Source of the DNA: Desulfothermus sp964427155
GTDB lineage: Bacteria; Desulfobacterota; Desulfovibrionia; Desulfovibrionales; Desulfothermaceae
Assembly: GCA_964427155.1 (NCBI GenBank)
Contig: CAYRSC010000003.1
Span: 62,001 to 126,000, forward strand
Length of the DNA stretch: 64,000 nucleotides
Direction of reading: 5' to 3'
Shown: positions 18,353 to 27,647 of the stretch, in pieces
How positions within the stretch are numbered: the stretch's first letter is position 1
How the letters are laid out: each line of letters starts with the position of its first letter
The notes under the pieces: generated by a model
Told to the model about the DNA's origin: nothing
Databases searched by the model: none
What the model saw: the letters and a program-made list of their open reading frames with translations, nothing else
Program-made: the position numbers and the translations under genes

Positions 18353-18364
18353 AACAATCTCCCT

Positions 18365-19075
18365 TTATCTTTTGGACTGTAATGAAATATCTGTAACATA
18401 TAGAAATAAAAAAATGCTACTGAGAAAATAAATCACATCTCTAGTATCCACAACACCCTTTGCAAAATTCTGAAAGTGATAATCTGCCGCTATATAATTA
18501 GCAAAGCTTACCAACCTTTCAGGAAGAAAAAACAACATCTTATCCAATATAGCCAGCACAAGACACATCAAAGTTCCAATAATAAAAGCAGTTATCTGAT
18601 TCTTAGAAAGGGAAGATGCAAATATCCCTATACTTGCAAAACATGCCCCAAGTAAAATGGCCCCTATATATCCACCAATCACTGGACCCCAATCCAGATC
18701 TCCAACGAGATTTATGGAAAAGGGATAAAATAGGGTAGGCAAAAGCATGAGCACGAGAAAGACCACTGTCCCTAAAAATTTTCCCACTACTATCTGTCTA
18801 GTTTCCACCGGTAAGGTAATCAATATCTCATAGGAGCCCAGATTAAATTCCTCAGAAAAGGAGCGCATGGTAAGGGCAGGTATAATAAAAGAAAAAGTTA
18901 CAGGCAGGAGTGTAAAAAAATCTCTCATGCTTGCCTGGTCCAGCACAAAAAAAGCAGAAAAAAAGAACCAACCACTTACCAGTAAAAATATGGCAATAAT
19001 AATATAGGCAATGGGAGACAAGAAATAGTCTCTAAGCTCTTTTCTGGCGATGGCGATTATCTTATTCATCTCCAT
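18365..19075 (-). CDS. ABC-2 type permease (GldF-like)
   Basis: This 236-residue integral membrane protein has six predicted hydrophobic segments and the conserved ABC-2 N-terminus IARKELRDYFLSPIAYI. The SFSEEFNLGSYEILITLPVETRQIVVGKF coupling region is also typical. It overlaps the ATPase gene by 14 bp and probably forms the membrane channel of the ATPase-permease-GldG-DUF4340 system. An in-frame ATG 6 bp downstream (19069) is an alternative start. Confidence 0.85.
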   Translation of the reverse strand: MEMNKIIAIARKELRDYFLSPIAYIIIAIFLLVSGWFFFSAFFVLDQASMRDFFTLLPVTFSFIIPALTMRSFSEEFNLGSYEILITLPVETRQIVVGKFLGTVVFLVLMLLPTLFYPFSINLVGDLDWGPVIGGYIGAILLGACFASIGIFASSLSKNQITAFIIGTLMCLVLAILDKMLFFLPERLVSFANYIAADYHFQNFAKGVVDTRDVIYFLSSIFLFLYVTDISLQSKR

Positions 19076-20000
19076 TCTCCCTCGTTATTTCTTTGAATAT
19101 CCTCTCCAAAGAGGTGGATAGGTTATGGAATTCAAGAAGAATCCACGAAGTGGACTTAATTACATTATATAATTCTTCCCGTAGATCACTTTCGCACAAT
19201 ACTTCACATTCCACTCCTACCTCATCCCCCTTCTTGATCTCCACTGACTTCACCCCTTCTATTGTCTCAAAGACGCTTCTAACCTCCTCCGATGTTGCCC
19301 CTTTAAGAAGGAGTTGTATCCTCCTGCTCCCTTGATATATCTCCTTAAGCTCCCTGGCACTCCCATCTGCTACTATCTTTCCCTTATTTATAATTATTAT
19401 TCTGTCACAGGTAGCTTCTACCTCACTCAATATATGGCTGGAGAGAATAACTGTCTTCTTCTTACCTATCTCTTTTATAAGTTCTCTTATCTCCAATATC
19501 TGATTGGGATCCAGGCCAGTTGTAGGTTCATCTAAAATAAGTATCTCTGGATCGTGAAGTAACACATTGGCAATTCCTACCCGTTGCAATAACCCCTTTG
19601 AAAGCTCTGAGATATTTTTGTGTATTATTCCTCTAATCTGACATCTATCTGCAACCTCTTTTATTCTATCCAAAATCTTTCCACTTTCTATCCCTCTCAC
19701 CTGGGCCACATAATAGAGGTACTCATACACCATCATATTTTTATAGATGGGAACTGATTCAGGAAGATATCCCATAATAGATTTTATAGAGATTACATCC
19801 TCAGGTAGATGAAATTCATTTATCTTTACCTCTCCCCGAGTGGGAGAAAGATATCCTGTAAGTATACGAAGGGTGGTGGTCTTTCCTGCTCCATTTGGAC
19901 CAAGAAAACCCAGAATCTCTCCCCTTGATACAGAAAAACTGATCCCATCTATTGCCTTCACTTCATTATAATATTTGACTAGATCCTTTACCTCTATCAT
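19062..20000 (-). CDS. ABC transporter ATP-binding protein (GldA/NosF-like)
   Basis: This ATPase of about 312 residues has Walker A GPNGAGKTT, Q-loop MGYLPE, signature LSKGLLQRVGIA, Walker B ILILDEPT and H-loop ILSSHIL. After residue about 220 an additional domain seen in ABC-2 drug and GldA-type ATPases follows. It energises the permease encoded next. I start at ATG 20000 (MIEVKDL, with GTGAGG upstream); a GTG nine bases earlier is in frame. It lies 32 bp downstream of the DUF3568 lipoprotein gene in one long minus-strand run. Confidence 0.92.
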   Translation of the reverse strand: MIEVKDLVKYYNEVKAIDGISFSVSRGEILGFLGPNGAGKTTTLRILTGYLSPTRGEVKINEFHLPEDVISIKSIMGYLPESVPIYKNMMVYEYLYYVAQVRGIESGKILDRIKEVADRCQIRGIIHKNISELSKGLLQRVGIANVLLHDPEILILDEPTTGLDPNQILEIRELIKEIGKKKTVILSSHILSEVEATCDRIIIINKGKIVADGSARELKEIYQGSRRIQLLLKGATSEEVRSVFETIEGVKSVEIKKGDEVGVECEVLCESDLREELYNVIKSTSWILLEFHNLSTSLERIFKEITRENGDE

Positions 20001-20032
20001 GGTCCTCACCTGTCCTTTGGGCTTAAATAGAG

Positions 20033-20443
20033 CTATTTCACAGAGGTATCACCCAATACCCCCAGAAGCCTATCTATCCTTACCTTTATAAGCTCAGAGG
20101 CCATTCTATCCCCCAAAAGTCCTACCCTTATTCCAACCCATACATCCCCTGTGGGTAAATTTTTGATCTTTATTACCACCTTTTCACCATCTGGTCTCTT
20201 GGCCACCAGTTTTGCCTCTATGGGGTCCTTCTCCAACTTTACAAGGGTAATGTCCAGTTGCTTGAGTGCCTGTTTTGATACCTCATAGACCCTCTCATAG
20301 GTAGTGCCCTTATAGATTATCTCCAACTGACCCTGAAAATATTTATACCCCCCAATACCCAATCCAGCACCTGCCCCCATCCAAACAAGGGCACATCCTC
20401 CTAATAATACAGGAAGCATTAAAACAAAGATAAAACGTTTCAT
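20033..20443 (-). CDS. DUF3568 family lipoprotein
   Basis: This is a small protein of 136 residues. The first 18 residues are a lipoprotein signal with lipobox LLGGC, then a glycine-rich GAGAGLGIGGYKYFQG segment. A soluble domain follows (YERVYEVSKQALKQLDI, EAKLVAKRPDGEKVVIKIK, VWVGIRVGLLGDRMASELI), matching DUF3568 lipoproteins common in Desulfobacterota. AGGAGGAG precedes the ATG at 20443, which is why I reject the longer start. Function unknown; probably in the periplasm or outer membrane. Confidence 0.8.
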   Translation of the reverse strand: MKRFIFVLMLPVLLGGCALVWMGAGAGLGIGGYKYFQGQLEIIYKGTTYERVYEVSKQALKQLDITLVKLEKDPIEAKLVAKRPDGEKVVIKIKNLPTGDVWVGIRVGLLGDRMASELIKVRIDRLLGVLGDTSVK

Positions 20444-20453
20444 AACTCCTCCT

Positions 20454-20693
20454 TTATTTTCTGTAGCCTGGGATCTCATAAGTTGTACAACTATTTCCTG
20501 GTCCACACTGTTTAGTGGTGCTTACTGCCCGTTCCCCACAGGCACCCATAATATAACAGGTCTTACTAATGACCCTTTGAAGTTCCTTAGACCCACACCT
20601 CTCACACTTCATCTCCACTTCTCCCTGGGAAGAGGTGATTATAAACTCCTGCAGGTGTCCACATTCATTACACTTAAACTCAAATATAGGCAT
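20454..20693 (-). CDS. FmdB-family zinc-ribbon regulatory protein
   Basis: This 79-residue protein starts with MPIFEFKCNECGH and has CxxC pairs at CNEC and CERC forming a zinc ribbon, as in the FmdB/CxxC_CXXC_SSSS family. It has an extra Cys-containing tail (CYIMGACGERAV, CGPGNSC). AAGGAGGTACAAG precedes the ATG at 20693. The family is named for a putative regulator of formamidase, but its role in this context is not known. Confidence 0.8.
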   Translation of the reverse strand: MPIFEFKCNECGHLQEFIITSSQGEVEMKCERCGSKELQRVISKTCYIMGACGERAVSTTKQCGPGNSCTTYEIPGYRK

Positions 20694-20768
20694 CTTGTAC
20701 CTCCTTCCAAAATAAAATGGGAAGAGATGCCCTCTCCCCATCTTTCTTAATAATATGAAATTTCTTTT

Positions 20769-21398
20769 CTACTTTATAATCGTAAAATCATCTCTCCTGT
20801 TCTTGGCCCATGCCTCCTCATTATGTCTGGGGTCCAGAGGCCTTTCCTCTCCATAGCTAACAATACTTAACCTATCAGCCTCTATTCCCAACAGAATAAG
20901 ATACTCATAGGCGGCCCTAGCCCTGCGTTCCCCCAGGGCCAGATTATATTCTTCAGTGCCCCTCTCATCACAGTTTCCTTCTATCACCATCTTTATATAA
21001 GGATATTTTAACAATACCTCTGCCTTTTTCTTCAAAATCTCCCTTGCCTTTGGGCTAAGTTCATAGGAATCAAAGGCAAAATGTATCCTCTCATGTAATA
21101 TCTTTTCATCTTCCTTGGTAAGAGGAATCTTCTTCGCACTGGTTCCATTGTGAAATTCCTGAGGTTGAGAAATATTATACTGACCAACCTTTGCCTGTGC
21201 CAGTCCTTCTCCCTCCATGCCACCCTTTTTTGTAGTCAAATCCTCCTGTTTCATGGAAGGGGGAGATACAACACCAGATCTCCCTTTGGACATGGAAGAG
21301 GATGGGGGAACCACCTTTACCTCCTTTTTGGCACATCCTGTAAATAAAAAACTAATGCAAAATAAAAATACAAGTATCTGGATAACCCTTCTATTCAT
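20769..21398 (-). CDS. pal: Peptidoglycan-associated lipoprotein Pal
   Basis: This 209-residue outer-membrane lipoprotein has the lipobox LFTGC (Cys about 22), a low-complexity linker to about residue 90, then an OmpA-like peptidoglycan-binding domain: IHFAFDSYELSPKAREIL, VIEGNCDERGTEEYNLALGERRA and SYGEERPLDPRHNEEAWAKNRR. It is the last gene of tolQ-tolR-tolA-tolB-pal, which spans the envelope and drives outer-membrane constriction at division. GGAGGGAGG precedes the ATG. Confidence 0.95.
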   Translation of the reverse strand: MNRRVIQILVFLFCISFLFTGCAKKEVKVVPPSSSMSKGRSGVVSPPSMKQEDLTTKKGGMEGEGLAQAKVGQYNISQPQEFHNGTSAKKIPLTKEDEKILHERIHFAFDSYELSPKAREILKKKAEVLLKYPYIKMVIEGNCDERGTEEYNLALGERRARAAYEYLILLGIEADRLSIVSYGEERPLDPRHNEEAWAKNRRDDFTIIK

Positions 21399-21419
21399 AA
21401 CCTCCCTCCTGGTTATATT

Positions 21420-22760
21420 TTAAAAAAGTTTACTCCACGCTACAGAAGTTGCATCACCCTTTCCCGTATTCACCATATGAGCTCTATCCCCATATCTAGT
21501 AGTAATATATATTTTATATGCGCCTGTTCTACTGGAACAAAAGGCTATAAAATAACCATCTGGTCCCCACACAGGGGTCTCATCACTCCCAGGCCCCGAG
21601 GATATTATCTTCTCCTTTAAGGTGCGGGTATCACAAAGCACTATCCTGTGTCCTGCAGGGGTCATGGTGGAGTATACCACATACCTTCCATCGGGACTTA
21701 TATTGGGACTGGTATTATATGTCCCCATATAGCTCAATCTTTTTATAGAATTTGTTTTAAGATCCAGGAGAAAGATGTTTGGATTCCCCAATCTACTGGA
21801 GACAAATACCATCTTTGTTCCACTCTTATCAAAACTGGGAGAAATATCAATGGCCCAGCTCTTCACCAGGGTCTTCTTTATCTTAAAATGCTTATCTAAT
21901 AAAAAGATATCTGGATTGCCCGCAATGTCTAAACTAACCACAATGTTTCCCCCGGGGGTAAAGACAGGAGAAATTATAGTATTACCAGGGACAAATATCC
22001 TCTTTATACTACCATCTTCCCTATTCCATAATAAAAGCGCATGGGTATCCCGAGAGAGTAAGGTAAAGACTATCCTCTTACTATCCCAGGACCAGCTAGG
22101 ACTCAAACAGAGTCCATCTATCTTTGTTATCTGCTTAAGAAGATATCCCTGGGGAGTTACTATAAAAAGATTCTTGTTGCCATTTCCTGTCCTTTTTACA
22201 AAGACCAACATAGAAGAAAAAAATCCCTTTTTCCCTGTCAACTTCTTCATGAAGTCTGCACAAAAACGATTGGCAGCAAGATATACATGTTCGGCTCTGT
22301 TAATTAGATACCCACGTCCCACAAAGAGAGTAGCTGAAAACACATCAATCATTCTTAGCTCAATTCTAAGCTTTCCATTGGGCAATACATCCCATCCCAG
22401 GGTCAACAAAAGGTCTACCTTACTAAGACGAAACCTCTGCAAATCAACTTGAGAGACCCTTACCCCCTTGATACCTGCTCCTCCTACGATCTCCTTTTGT
22501 TTTATCAAATTTATAAAGGGCAAAAAGCTAAAGTTATTTTTAAGTGCCATAACTAAGTCTTTTACAAGGGGAGGGGGAGAAACCCCCTCTTTTGAGGCAC
22601 CCTGTAAAAATAGAGGGGATGCCACAAAGAGATTCAACTGTCTCTTGCCTGGACCATAGATATTTAAATGTAGGACCTCCTGCTGGGCATAAGAGACCTT
22701 AGTAAAGAGAAAAATTATTATAAAGACAGACACCCAGACAATCCATCTCCTATCTTTCAT
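21420..22760 (-). CDS. tolB: Tol-Pal system beta-propeller protein TolB
   Basis: This 446-residue periplasmic protein has a signal peptide (about 1-25), an N-terminal alpha/beta domain, and a six-bladed beta-propeller with the repeats SPSWSWDSKRIVFTL, SPVFTPGGNIVVSLD, SPSFDKSGTKMVFVS, SPNISPDGRYVVYST and TPVWGPDGYFIAFCS. It binds Pal and is released by TolA. The start overlaps the tolA stop (ATGA). Confidence 0.95.
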   Translation of the reverse strand: MKDRRWIVWVSVFIIIFLFTKVSYAQQEVLHLNIYGPGKRQLNLFVASPLFLQGASKEGVSPPPLVKDLVMALKNNFSFLPFINLIKQKEIVGGAGIKGVRVSQVDLQRFRLSKVDLLLTLGWDVLPNGKLRIELRMIDVFSATLFVGRGYLINRAEHVYLAANRFCADFMKKLTGKKGFFSSMLVFVKRTGNGNKNLFIVTPQGYLLKQITKIDGLCLSPSWSWDSKRIVFTLLSRDTHALLLWNREDGSIKRIFVPGNTIISPVFTPGGNIVVSLDIAGNPDIFLLDKHFKIKKTLVKSWAIDISPSFDKSGTKMVFVSSRLGNPNIFLLDLKTNSIKRLSYMGTYNTSPNISPDGRYVVYSTMTPAGHRIVLCDTRTLKEKIISSGPGSDETPVWGPDGYFIAFCSSRTGAYKIYITTRYGDRAHMVNTGKGDATSVAWSKLF

Positions 22761-23566
22761 GAGCCACTCTCACTATCAAAGGATATTATTATCACCGCCT
22801 TCTTTCCCTTTATAGGGGGAGGGGGAAGATGCTTGGTCTCTACAATAGACTTTATTACAGAATTGTCAAAGTCTTCCCTGCCAGACCCCTTCACCAATTT
22901 ATATGACAAAATATTCCCATCCCTGTCTATCACTATCTTTACTTTTGCCCTTAAGGGGGGACCCCCTATAGCAGGATAACGCCAGTTCTCTTTTATCTCT
23001 TGCTCTGCCATCTTGAGATATATATCCATGTTATAATTCTCAGGGGGGCTCTCCACCTTTGGAGGGGTAGTAGTCTGTTTCTCTAATCTCTTTATCTCCT
23101 CTTCCACTATCCTCTTCTGCATCTCTTCCTGTTGGGCCTCCCTGGATACCTCGCGAAGGGCCCGGGAAAGAACAGATTTTTTTTCCTGAACAGGAGTTGG
23201 AAGCCTGGGAACCCTCTTCTTTACCCTCCTCTTTTTCACGATACTTTTTGCAGGTATCTCTATGGGTTTTGCCCGAGGAGGGATGGTATTTTTAACAAAA
23301 GCAGGAGGAGCTGCAGGTCTTGGTTTTACCAGTTTAGATTTTTTTTTAAGAGATATTTTTGGCTTTTTAGACTTTTTAGTGGGAAATTTTACAAATTGAA
23401 TTTCATATACATGTCTCTGCGACAGATTTAGAGATGGAGTATATAATGGAGTATATACAATAAGAAAAAATATTAAGAGATGAAAACAAATAGAACATGC
23501 AATAGATAAAAAACGCATTCTTGGATATTCACTTTGCTTGAGTCTGTTTTTCCATTTCTGCAACAA
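22757..23566 (-). CDS. tolA: TolA / TonB-C-terminal energy transducer
   Basis: This 269-residue protein has one N-terminal membrane helix (FLSIACSICFHLLIFFLIVY), a long Pro/Lys/Arg-rich periplasmic arm, a charged helix (about 140-170), and a C-terminal TonB/TolA-like domain with ENWRYPAIGGPPLRAKVKIVIDRDGNI. Its place between tolR and tolB makes it TolA. The start is uncertain: the TTG at 23566 overlaps tolR by 38 bp and adds a short basic cytoplasmic tail typical of the family; the ATG at 23518 starts right at the membrane helix. Neither has a strong ribosome site. Confidence 0.88.
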   Translation of the reverse strand: MLQKWKNRLKQSEYPRMRFLSIACSICFHLLIFFLIVYTPLYTPSLNLSQRHVYEIQFVKFPTKKSKKPKISLKKKSKLVKPRPAAPPAFVKNTIPPRAKPIEIPAKSIVKKRRVKKRVPRLPTPVQEKKSVLSRALREVSREAQQEEMQKRIVEEEIKRLEKQTTTPPKVESPPENYNMDIYLKMAEQEIKENWRYPAIGGPPLRAKVKIVIDRDGNILSYKLVKGSGREDFDNSVIKSIVETKHLPPPPIKGKKAVIIISFDSESGS

Positions 23567-23948
23567 TTCCCAATTTCTCTACTCCAGCATCCTTAATTTC
23601 ACCCATCACCTTTACAATAAATCCATAAGCTATTGTCTTATCCGCTTTTAAAAATACCATAGGATTATTTTTGCCTGACAATATCTTTTTAAGATACCCA
23701 GAGAGGTCCTGGAGTTTTACCTCATATTTATCTATAAATATTTTTTTATCCCGGGTTACACTTATAACTATATTTTTTTTATCCTGAGGCAGGGTATGTA
23801 CTGTTTTTGTATGTGGAACATTTACCTTTATACCCTGGGTTAAAAAAGGGGCCGTAACCATAAAAATTACAAGCAACACCAACATCACATCTACAAAAGG
23901 AGTAACATTTATATCCGCAATAAACTTATTTCTTAAATTATTATCCAT
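23529..23948 (-). CDS. tolR: TolR / ExbD family biopolymer transport protein
   Basis: This 139-residue protein has a single membrane helix carrying the essential Asp (VTPFVDVMLVLLVIFMVTAPF, Asp about 18), followed by a small periplasmic domain ending in a conserved YGFIVKVMGEIKDAGVEKLGIV. With TolQ it forms the proton-driven motor of the Tol-Pal system. It lies 12 bp after tolQ. Confidence 0.93.
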   Translation of the reverse strand: MDNNLRNKFIADINVTPFVDVMLVLLVIFMVTAPFLTQGIKVNVPHTKTVHTLPQDKKNIVISVTRDKKIFIDKYEVKLQDLSGYLKKILSGKNNPMVFLKADKTIAYGFIVKVMGEIKDAGVEKLGIVAEMEKQTQAK

Positions 23949-23960
23949 AACTACCCCAGT

Positions 23961-24680
23961 CTATCCCCTGGATGTCTCTCTGGATGGATTGAATATGGGT
24001 ATCTCTCTCTCCGCCCTATTCAAAAATAGACCCTCAAAACCCCTTAAACTATTCTCCACCCCTTCCAGACTTCCCATAAACCCATTAAAGGCAATAGAGG
24101 CAGGGATTGCCACTGCAAGACCAAAGGCCGTGGCAATGAGGGCCTCTGCTATCCCTGGGGCCACCGAAGCAAGTGATGCAGACTTTTGAAGGGCTATGGA
24201 ATGAAAGGAGTGCATAATTCCCCACACTGTTCCAAAAAGCCCTATAAAGGGAGCAGAATTGGCACATGTAGCAAGGAATCCCAGGGCAGAGGTAAGCTCA
24301 TGCAAGCTCTTGGATATACCGTTTTTAAGTACCCGCTGCACATTCTCCCGGGCCACCGCTCCCCTTATGTGGAGGGGGAGAGATGCCTTTTCCACCTGTT
24401 TTATTTCTCCAAGGGCATCAATACTCAAACGATATAGGATACTTTCTCCCCTCCCCTTTAATATCTTCACTGCTGATATAATATCCTCTGCCCCCCGAAA
24501 ACTGGTCATGTCCCGTTCTATTTCTTTTTTTACCTTTGAAAATAATAATAGTTTATAAAATATTATGGTCCAACTTATAAAAGACATTACAGTCAATATG
24601 CCAAGGATTACCTTTACCACCACAGTGGCCTGAAGGATAAGTCCTGCAATTCCTCCCACTGATTCTAGTGCCATGCTCAT
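23961..24680 (-). CDS. tolQ: TolQ / ExbB family proton channel protein
   Basis: This 239-residue protein has three membrane segments (about 20-45, 135-160, 175-200). The motor-forming helices are recognisable: FLATCANSAPFIGLFGTVWGIM and GIAEALIATAFGLAVAIPA, with the conserved Thr and Pro residues. It opens the tolQRAB-pal cluster, 51 bp downstream of the PHP gene on the same strand. Confidence 0.93.
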   Translation of the reverse strand: MSMALESVGGIAGLILQATVVVKVILGILTVMSFISWTIIFYKLLLFSKVKKEIERDMTSFRGAEDIISAVKILKGRGESILYRLSIDALGEIKQVEKASLPLHIRGAVARENVQRVLKNGISKSLHELTSALGFLATCANSAPFIGLFGTVWGIMHSFHSIALQKSASLASVAPGIAEALIATAFGLAVAIPASIAFNGFMGSLEGVENSLRGFEGLFLNRAEREIPIFNPSRETSRG

Positions 24681-24731
24681 TTATCTTCTCCACAGTAGAA
24701 ATTAAGGATTAAAAAACATGCCCCTCCAGGC

Positions 24732-25397
24732 CTATAGCGGCCTTGCTCCCCTGGATAACCTCTGGATGAATCTTTCCGTATCCGCCTCCATCTCAAGAAA
24801 TTCTTCCTCGGAAAGACCTGCCCCCTGGGCAATAAGACGTCTTTTCTCCACAAAGATCAAATCCTCAGGGGAATGGGCATCATTATTGAGAATAAGGGGG
24901 GCCCCATATTGACGGGCCAGCGAGGCCACGTGCCCATTAGTGAGGGAATGCCCCTTTCTCGTGGACAATTCTAAAAACACGCCCTGGCGAGCCGCCAACC
25001 TCACCTCTTCTTCCTTTATAAGACCGGGATGAGCCAGTATATCTGCCCCTCCCTCAATAGCAGCAAGGTTTGTCCCCTCCTTTACCGGTTCTACAATGGT
25101 CTCTCCATGGACTACTACCACCTGGGCCCCATTTTTCCTGGCCACATCAATAAGCTCGGGAATAAGGGGAGGAGGGACGTGAGTAAGCTCTACCCCCACT
25201 ATTATCTCTATATCAAAAGATAGCTGAAGCTGAGCCACCCCAGATAGAAGTCCCTCCAGGACCCAGAATATATTAGTATGGTCCACATGATCCGTGATGG
25301 CCACAGCCCGGTATCCTGCCACCTGGGCCCGTCTTATGAGTTCTGCAGGGATAAGCTCCCCATCACTAAAGGTAGTATGAGTGTGTAGGTCGTACAT
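24732..25397 (-). CDS. PHP-domain phosphoesterase (histidinol-phosphatase-like)
   Basis: This 221-residue PHP metallophosphoesterase has the first metal motif DLHTHTTFSDG (residues 3-13), then ITDHVDH, VGVELTH, VVVHGE, DILAHPG and LNNDAHSP, which supply the trinuclear metal site. It resembles the 'histidinol phosphate phosphatase domain-containing' proteins of Desulfobacterota, which are shorter than true HisK. hisH and hisF lie about 3 kb away on the same strand, so a histidine role is possible but unproven; DNA or RNA phosphoesterase activity is an alternative. Confidence 0.8.
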   Translation of the reverse strand: MYDLHTHTTFSDGELIPAELIRRAQVAGYRAVAITDHVDHTNIFWVLEGLLSGVAQLQLSFDIEIIVGVELTHVPPPLIPELIDVARKNGAQVVVVHGETIVEPVKEGTNLAAIEGGADILAHPGLIKEEEVRLAARQGVFLELSTRKGHSLTNGHVASLARQYGAPLILNNDAHSPEDLIFVEKRRLIAQGAGLSEEEFLEMEADTERFIQRLSRGARPL

Positions 25398-25423
25398 CCT
25401 CTCTTCACCTGAAGCTAGGGATT

Positions 25424-25918
25424 CTACATCTTGTACTTAAAGTCCTCTTCTCCCACTTTTTCCAAGAATTCCGTCCACTTTTCGGCCTCTTCATCCTTTA
25501 AGACCACCTCATGGTCCTTTTTTAGATGTTTTTCAAGGTCTTCTAAAAGCTGTTCATTGGCAAAGATAGGGGCATTACACCTAATGGCCAAAGCAATTGC
25601 ATCAGAGGGACGACTATCTATAACATAAACTTCCTCATCCTTTTCTATATACAACTCAGCATAATAGGTACCTTCTCTCAGATCCACCACTGCCACCTTG
25701 GTGATCTTGGCCCCTATGGTCTCAAGGACCTTTATCATAAGGTCATGGGTTAGGGGACGAGCCATTTCTATCTTATTCAAACTTATAGAAATAGACATTG
25801 CCTCCATTGCCCCTATCCATATGGGCAACACCCGTTTTTCTTCCATGTCCTTTAATATCAATATAGGCACCTGAGACTGTTCATCTAGGGCCAGACCAAA
25901 TATCTTTACTTCTATCAT
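25424..25918 (-). CDS. Bifunctional nuclease family protein (DUF151/BFN)
   Basis: This protein of about 164 residues has a BFN domain (VLPIWIGAMEAMSISISL, RPLTHDLM, VIDSRPSDAIALAIRCNAPIF) and a C-terminal acidic helical tail like a UVR segment. The family has reported DNase and RNase activity and is very often encoded just after miaB, as here. The start is the ATG at 25918; a GTG immediately upstream is equally close to the GGAGG ribosome site. Confidence 0.88.
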   Translation of the reverse strand: MIEVKIFGLALDEQSQVPILILKDMEEKRVLPIWIGAMEAMSISISLNKIEMARPLTHDLMIKVLETIGAKITKVAVVDLREGTYYAELYIEKDEEVYVIDSRPSDAIALAIRCNAPIFANEQLLEDLEKHLKKDHEVVLKDEEAEKWTEFLEKVGEEDFKYKM

Positions 25919-25923
25919 CACAG

Positions 25924-27261
25924 CTAAATCACCTCCCCAAGCAATGAATGTTTTTTTACCTCATTTATTCTCACCCTCACCATCTCTCCTATAAGATCCC
26001 CTCTGCCCGAGGCAAAGTTTACCACCCTATTGCCTGGCTCTCTTCCCATCCAGAATGTCCTTCCATCCCCTGGCTGTCTAGGGCTCTTACCCACCACCAA
26101 AACATCCACTACCTCCCCCTCTAGCCTTTTTAAAGAAGAAGATATAAGGGAATCCTGCAGTGCTTGGAGCCTGGCAAGTCTCTCCATCTTTACCTCCTCA
26201 GGGACCTTTTCCTTCATCCTTGAGGCCCTTGTACCAGGTCTATCAGAATATTTAAAGGAAAAGCTACTGTCAAATCTCACCTCCTTCACCACCTCCAGGG
26301 TCTGTCTAAAATCCTCTTCTTTCTCAGAAGGAAATCCTACAATAAGGTCTGTGGTGATTATAATATCCGGCCTTACCCTCCTGAGCCTTTCAATAATCCC
26401 CATATAGTCAGCTATGGAATATCTTCTCCCCATCCTCTTCAAGATGGCATCAGATCCAGACTGGAGGGGGAGATGGATCGCAGGACACAGTACCTCCAGC
26501 TCCCCAAATAGGGAGATGAGCCTATGGGAGATGTCCTTAGGGTGAGAGGTGGTAAACCTGAGCCTCTTAAGGCCCTCTATGGAGCCCACCTCTATGAGAA
26601 GATCCTCAAATGAGGTACCATCCCCCCATTTATCCCTTCCATAACTATTCACATTTTGCCCAAGGAGTGTAATCTCCCGGGCCCCTTTCTCCACCAGGAC
26701 CCTACACTCCTCCACAATCTTTTCCTTATGTCTGGATTTCTGTCTCCCCCGGGTATAGGGGACTATACAATATGCACAAAAATTATCACATCCTTGCATT
26801 ATATTTACATATACAGAGGGCTCCACCTCTTTTATATCTCTCCAACACATCTCCCTCTCGGGATAATAATCCATAAACTCCAAGAGGCTTATCTTAAGCT
26901 CTTTCTCCCCCAATAATCTCTCAATACTTTGAGGGACCTCACATACCCCATCTGTCCCAAATAAGAGCCTCACAAAAGGAAATTTATCCCACAATCTCGG
27001 CCCCAGTTGCTGGGCCACACATCCCCCCACACCCACTACAAGATGAGGGGTCTTTCTTATCAGGGGATAGAGCCTTCCCAAAAAGCTGTATATCTTCTCT
27101 TCTGGCTTCCTCCTCACAGAACAGGTATTAACCAATATTATATCTGCATCCTCTTCTCTATGGGTTTGAATAAACCCTCTCCGAGTAAGGGAGGCCGCTA
27201 TCCACATGGAATCACAAACATTCATCTGACATCCAAAGGTCCTTATGAAAAATTTTATCAC
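25924..27261 (-). CDS. miaB: tRNA-2-methylthio-N6-dimethylallyladenosine synthase MiaB
   Basis: This 445-residue radical SAM methylthiotransferase modifies A37 of tRNAs reading UNN codons. It has an N-terminal cluster domain (TFGCQMNVCDS, NTCSVR, GGCVAQ), the radical SAM motif CDNFCAYCIVPYTRG (CxxxCxxC), and a C-terminal TRAM domain (about 375-445). It starts with GTG overlapping the cutA stop (GTGA). The ITLLGQNVNSYG motif is typical of MiaB rather than MtaB or RimO. Confidence 0.95.
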   Translation of the reverse strand: MIKFFIRTFGCQMNVCDSMWIAASLTRRGFIQTHREEDADIILVNTCSVRRKPEEKIYSFLGRLYPLIRKTPHLVVGVGGCVAQQLGPRLWDKFPFVRLLFGTDGVCEVPQSIERLLGEKELKISLLEFMDYYPEREMCWRDIKEVEPSVYVNIMQGCDNFCAYCIVPYTRGRQKSRHKEKIVEECRVLVEKGAREITLLGQNVNSYGRDKWGDGTSFEDLLIEVGSIEGLKRLRFTTSHPKDISHRLISLFGELEVLCPAIHLPLQSGSDAILKRMGRRYSIADYMGIIERLRRVRPDIIITTDLIVGFPSEKEEDFRQTLEVVKEVRFDSSFSFKYSDRPGTRASRMKEKVPEEVKMERLARLQALQDSLISSSLKRLEGEVVDVLVVGKSPRQPGDGRTFWMGREPGNRVVNFASGRGDLIGEMVRVRINEVKKHSLLGEVI

Positions 27262-27578
27262 AGCTGGGTCTCCTCCTCAATCCAGGATAAAAAACCCTCA
27301 TATCCATCCACAATGGGAAGAGCAATCACACAGGGACACTCATAGGAGTGAAGGGCCCGTATCTTCTCCACAATATCCCTTACCAACTCCTCTCTGCTCT
27401 TTAATATCATGGCCACCTCTCCCTGGTGTTCTATCTTTTTTTTCCACCAAAACATGGAGGTGACCTCCCCTAGGATATTTGCACAGGCACATAACCTATC
27501 TTCTATGAGGGCCTGAGCTATGAACTCTGCCTCTTTCCTATCCTTGCAGGTAACATAGATTATTACCTTTTTGGACAT
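27258..27578 (-). CDS. cutA: Divalent-cation tolerance protein CutA
   Basis: This 106-residue protein of the trimeric ferredoxin-like CutA1 family has VIIYVTCKDRKEAEFIAQALIEDRLCACANI, MFWWKKKIEHQGEVAMILKS and HSYECPCVIALPI, which are family hallmarks. AAAGGAGGTAGTGG precedes the ATG. It is the first gene of the long minus-strand run, with a candidate promoter 70-100 bp upstream. Confidence 0.93.
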   Translation of the reverse strand: MSKKVIIYVTCKDRKEAEFIAQALIEDRLCACANILGEVTSMFWWKKKIEHQGEVAMILKSREELVRDIVEKIRALHSYECPCVIALPIVDGYEGFLSWIEEETQL

Positions 27579-27647
27579 CCACTACCTCCTTTAACCTGGG
27601 TGTTATAAGGATGGTTTAATGATGGGAGTTGTTTTTTGCAAGAAAAT

